From positions 1 to 5,833 of the forward strand of contig JACCVK010000231.1 in NCBI GenBank assembly GCA_013698195.1: a DNA stretch of 5,833 bases. Direction: 5' to 3'. How positions within the stretch are numbered: position 1 is the first letter of the stretch; each line of letters begins with the position of its first letter. The DNA comes from Actinomycetota bacterium (GTDB taxonomy: Bacteria; Actinomycetota; Thermoleophilia; Gaiellales; Gaiellaceae). Below are positions 4,562 through 5,833 of the stretch, one piece after another. The position numbers and the translations under genes are program-made. The notes beneath the pieces are model-generated. The model did no database searches, was not told the origin of the DNA, and saw only the letters and a program-made list of their open reading frames with translations.

Positions 4562-5308
4562 ATGGTGGAGCACGAGCAGACAGACACGCGTCGAGTCCGA
4601 CGACTCGCGCGCCAAGCCAGGCGTTGGCAGCGGACCGCGGGCGAGGTCGCGCGGGGCGAGGGCACTGGCCGCCTTCTCGCACGGACCAGCGTTGTCGTGC
4701 GGGGAGCCGTGTATCGCTACGTCGTGTTCATCGGCATCGATCTCACGAGCTCTGCTCCGAAGCTCGCACCTGGCCCACCGATCGAGATGCGTCTCCTCAG
4801 GCCGGAGGACGTCGAGGCGTACGCGCGTTTCCGCGGACGGCCGGTCGAGTCCGTCCCGGCGCTCCGTCGACTAGAGCGAGGTCATATCTGCGTCGCCGCA
4901 TGGCTCGACGGCGAGATCGTGTCGGCCATCTGGTACGTGTTGAGATCGGCCTGGATGGATGAGATCGACCGAGGTCTAACCCTCGCTCCGAATGAGCTCT
5001 ATGCATACGACTGCTACACCACCGAGAGCCGGCGCGGACAGGGCATCGCTCCGCTCCGAGAACGCTGGGCGATGGAGTACTTTCGCGGGCAGGGATACGG
5101 ACGCACGGTCGCGTGGATCTCGCCGCAGAACCTCCCTGCCTTGCGAGCAGGACGGAAGATCGGCACCGACCTCGGACGCGCCGGGTTCGTACGCCTCGGG
5201 CCGCTCCGGCGCGACTTCGTCCAGCCCTCGGGAGGCAGGCGGCGCTGGGCCGCACGCAACGAGCCGATCGTCGTCGAGCGGGACTTCGGTGTCGCAAGCG
5301 ACGGCTGA
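4562..5308 (+). CDS. GNAT-fold acetyltransferase with Arg-rich N-terminal extension
   Basis: A 248-residue protein if translated from ATG 4562, just after the purine run GGGGAGGGGG. GTG 4565 (the next codon) would have better Shine-Dalgarno spacing, and an upstream in-frame GTG at 4538 adds eight residues without support. Residues 9-41 are rich in Arg and Ala and probably helical, followed by a short hydrophobic VYRYVVFIGIDL (49-60). The acetyltransferase region starts near EMRLLRPEDVEAYARF (75-90). It contains the strand HICVAAWLDGEIVSAIWYV (108-126) and the acetyl-CoA loop YTTESRRGQGIAPL (152-165), where R158-x-x-G161-x-A163 fits the GNAT pyrophosphate-binding motif; SPQNLPALRAGRKIG (187-201) fits the helix after beta 5. 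The substrate is unknown. It is divergent from the pantothenate operon and convergent (2-nt gap) with a second GNAT gene. Confidence 0.78.
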   Translation: MVEHEQTDTRRVRRLARQARRWQRTAGEVARGEGTGRLLARTSVVVRGAVYRYVVFIGIDLTSSAPKLAPGPPIEMRLLRPEDVEAYARFRGRPVESVPALRRLERGHICVAAWLDGEIVSAIWYVLRSAWMDEIDRGLTLAPNELYAYDCYTTESRRGQGIAPLRERWAMEYFRGQGYGRTVAWISPQNLPALRAGRKIGTDLGRAGFVRLGPLRRDFVQPSGGRRRWAARNEPIVVERDFGVASDG

Positions 5309-5314
5309 CGTCAG
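5305..5314. repeat. 10-bp palindrome spanning the two convergent GNAT stop codons
   Basis: CTGACGTCAG is a perfect palindrome. It contains the TGA stop of the plus-strand gene (5306-5308), a 2-nt CG gap, and the TGA stop of the minus-strand gene (5313..5311). An outer inverted pair, GCGAC (5298-5302) and GTCGC (5314-5318), flanks it off-centre. The central 8 bp follow automatically from two TGA stops facing each other across CG. No U-tract follows, so it does not look like an intrinsic terminator. Confidence 0.45.
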
Positions 5315-5833
5315 TCGCCGAGCGCCTCTCCCACGCGCCGCTCGAGCCGGTCGCGCACCTCGGGCCAGTCGTCGTCGAGGATCGCATACCACGCGCTGTC
5401 CCGGTTCTCGCCACCGCGGACGAGCATGTGCTTGCGGTGCACTCCCTCGAAGGACGCTCCGAGCGCTTCGAGCGCACCGCGTGAGCGCTCGTTGAGCGCG
5501 TCCGTCTTGAACTCCACACGGCGACAGCCGAGTGCCTCGAACGCGTGCTCGAGCTGGAGCAGCTTCGCCTCGACGTTTGCGCCGGTTCCCCAGGCGGACG
5601 GGTGGAGCCACGTCCAGCCGATCTCGATCGACCTGTCCGCCGGCCGAATCGAGAGGAACCGCGTCGAGCCGACGACCCCGCGCTTGTAACTGATCGTTAC
5701 AAATGGGAGCTCGGTGCCTGCCGCGGCTGCAGTGAGGGATTGCTCCATCCACGCGCGCCACGCTGCTCGGGTCTCTGGTTGGGGGACGCTGAGCCAGCGC
5801 CACGTGCGGGGGTCGCGCGATGCCTCCCAGAGG
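5311..5833 (-). CDS. RimJ/RimL-type GNAT acetyltransferase, N-terminus cut by window edge
   Basis: The frame is open from the right edge to TGA (5313..5311), giving 173 visible residues. An ATG at 5748 exists, but the codons upstream of it encode LWEASRDPRTWRWLSVPQPE, which reads as authentic N-terminal GNAT sequence, so the true start lies beyond 5833. Visible landmarks are ELPFVTI (41-47) and the GSTRFLSI strand (56-63). The coenzyme A loop WGTGANVEAK (81-90) is preceded by IEIGWTWLHPSA. Then come the helix LLQLEHAFEALG, RRVEFKTDALNERSRGALEALGA (104-126) and EGVHRKHMLVR (129-139). This is the RimJ/RimL type, whose members acetylate protein N-termini or small amines such as antibiotics; the substrate here cannot be told. 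It is convergent with the preceding GNAT gene but only distantly similar to it, so recent tandem duplication is unlikely. Confidence 0.88.
   Translation of the reverse strand, partial: LWEASRDPRTWRWLSVPQPETRAAWRAWMEQSLTAAAAGTELPFVTISYKRGVVGSTRFLSIRPADRSIEIGWTWLHPSAWGTGANVEAKLLQLEHAFEALGCRRVEFKTDALNERSRGALEALGASFEGVHRKHMLVRGGENRDSAWYAILDDDWPEVRDRLERRVGEALGD

Noticed and set aside
4474..4665. Upstream extension of the DUF2520 frame to 4665
   Set aside because: It would overlap the start of the divergent GNAT gene and encodes Arg/Ser-rich sequence unlike the family. A good ribosome binding site precedes the internal ATG at 4473.
3775..4962. 395-codon plus-strand open frame across the DUF2520 gene and the start of the GNAT gene
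   Set aside because: It is antisense to the DUF2520 gene and out of frame with the GNAT gene. Its sequence is a high-G+C shadow with no recognisable family, and both genes it overlaps have clear motifs.
5311..5748. Treating the second GNAT gene as complete from ATG 5748
   Set aside because: The frame continues to the window edge and the upstream codons encode typical N-terminal GNAT sequence, so the gene is partial and the internal ATG is not the start.
4562..5833. The two adjacent GNAT genes as a toxin-antitoxin or duplicated pair
   Set aside because: They face each other, belong to different GNAT subtypes with little visible similarity, and neither is accompanied by a small DNA-binding antitoxin of the RHH type.
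1..5833. tRNA, rRNA, CRISPR array, insertion sequence or prophage remnant
   Set aside because: Reading both strands gave no cloverleaf with CCA-like context, no regularly spaced repeats, no transposase or integrase motifs and no long terminal inverted repeats; nearly all bases are accounted for by coding genes.

Overview
The window is a compact stretch of ordinary bacterial chromosome with high G+C (roughly two thirds by eye). Genes are packed tightly, GTG starts are common, and there are no rRNAs, tRNAs, mobile elements, CRISPR arrays or phage-like genes. The base composition, -10-like TANNNT boxes placed directly before start codons, and a DUF2520-panC-panB cluster suggest an actinobacterium, possibly of the deep-branching Thermoleophilia/Gaiellales type. 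That placement is an impression from sequence style, not a demonstrated assignment.

Layout: (1) The C-terminal end of an EAL-domain (cyclic-di-GMP phosphodiesterase type) protein enters from the left edge on the + strand. (2) A PaaI-type hotdog thioesterase lies convergent to it on the - strand. (3) Divergent from the thioesterase, across only 39 bp, begins a + strand pair: a Yip1-like five-helix membrane protein, then a MOSC-domain protein. (4) A - strand operon follows, transcribed as DUF2520 oxidoreductase, panC, panB. Both internal junctions are 4-nt start/stop overlaps, and the end of panB overlaps the end of the MOSC gene on the shared palindrome CTAG. (5) An 88-bp divergent intergenic region separates this operon from a + strand GNAT-type acetyltransferase with an Arg-rich N-terminal extension. 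(6) A RimJ/RimL-type GNAT acetyltransferase on the - strand is convergent with it and is cut by the right edge.

The clearest functional unit is the pantothenate operon. PanB makes ketopantoate and PanC condenses pantoate with beta-alanine. The reductive step between them is not covered by a classical panE here, and the translationally coupled Rossmann/DUF2520 protein is the obvious candidate for it. This DUF2520 protein has an unusually short Rossmann portion. No panD is present in the window.

Two features deserve a second look beyond gene content. Three genes (thioesterase, Yip1-like, MOSC) carry a TANNNT hexamer ending 6-7 nt before the start codon and no Shine-Dalgarno sequence, as expected for leaderless transcripts, whereas the pantothenate operon uses Shine-Dalgarno sequences. 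All three convergent gene ends coincide with short perfect palindromes. I did not find a defence system, toxin-antitoxin pair or other obviously undescribed multi-gene system.
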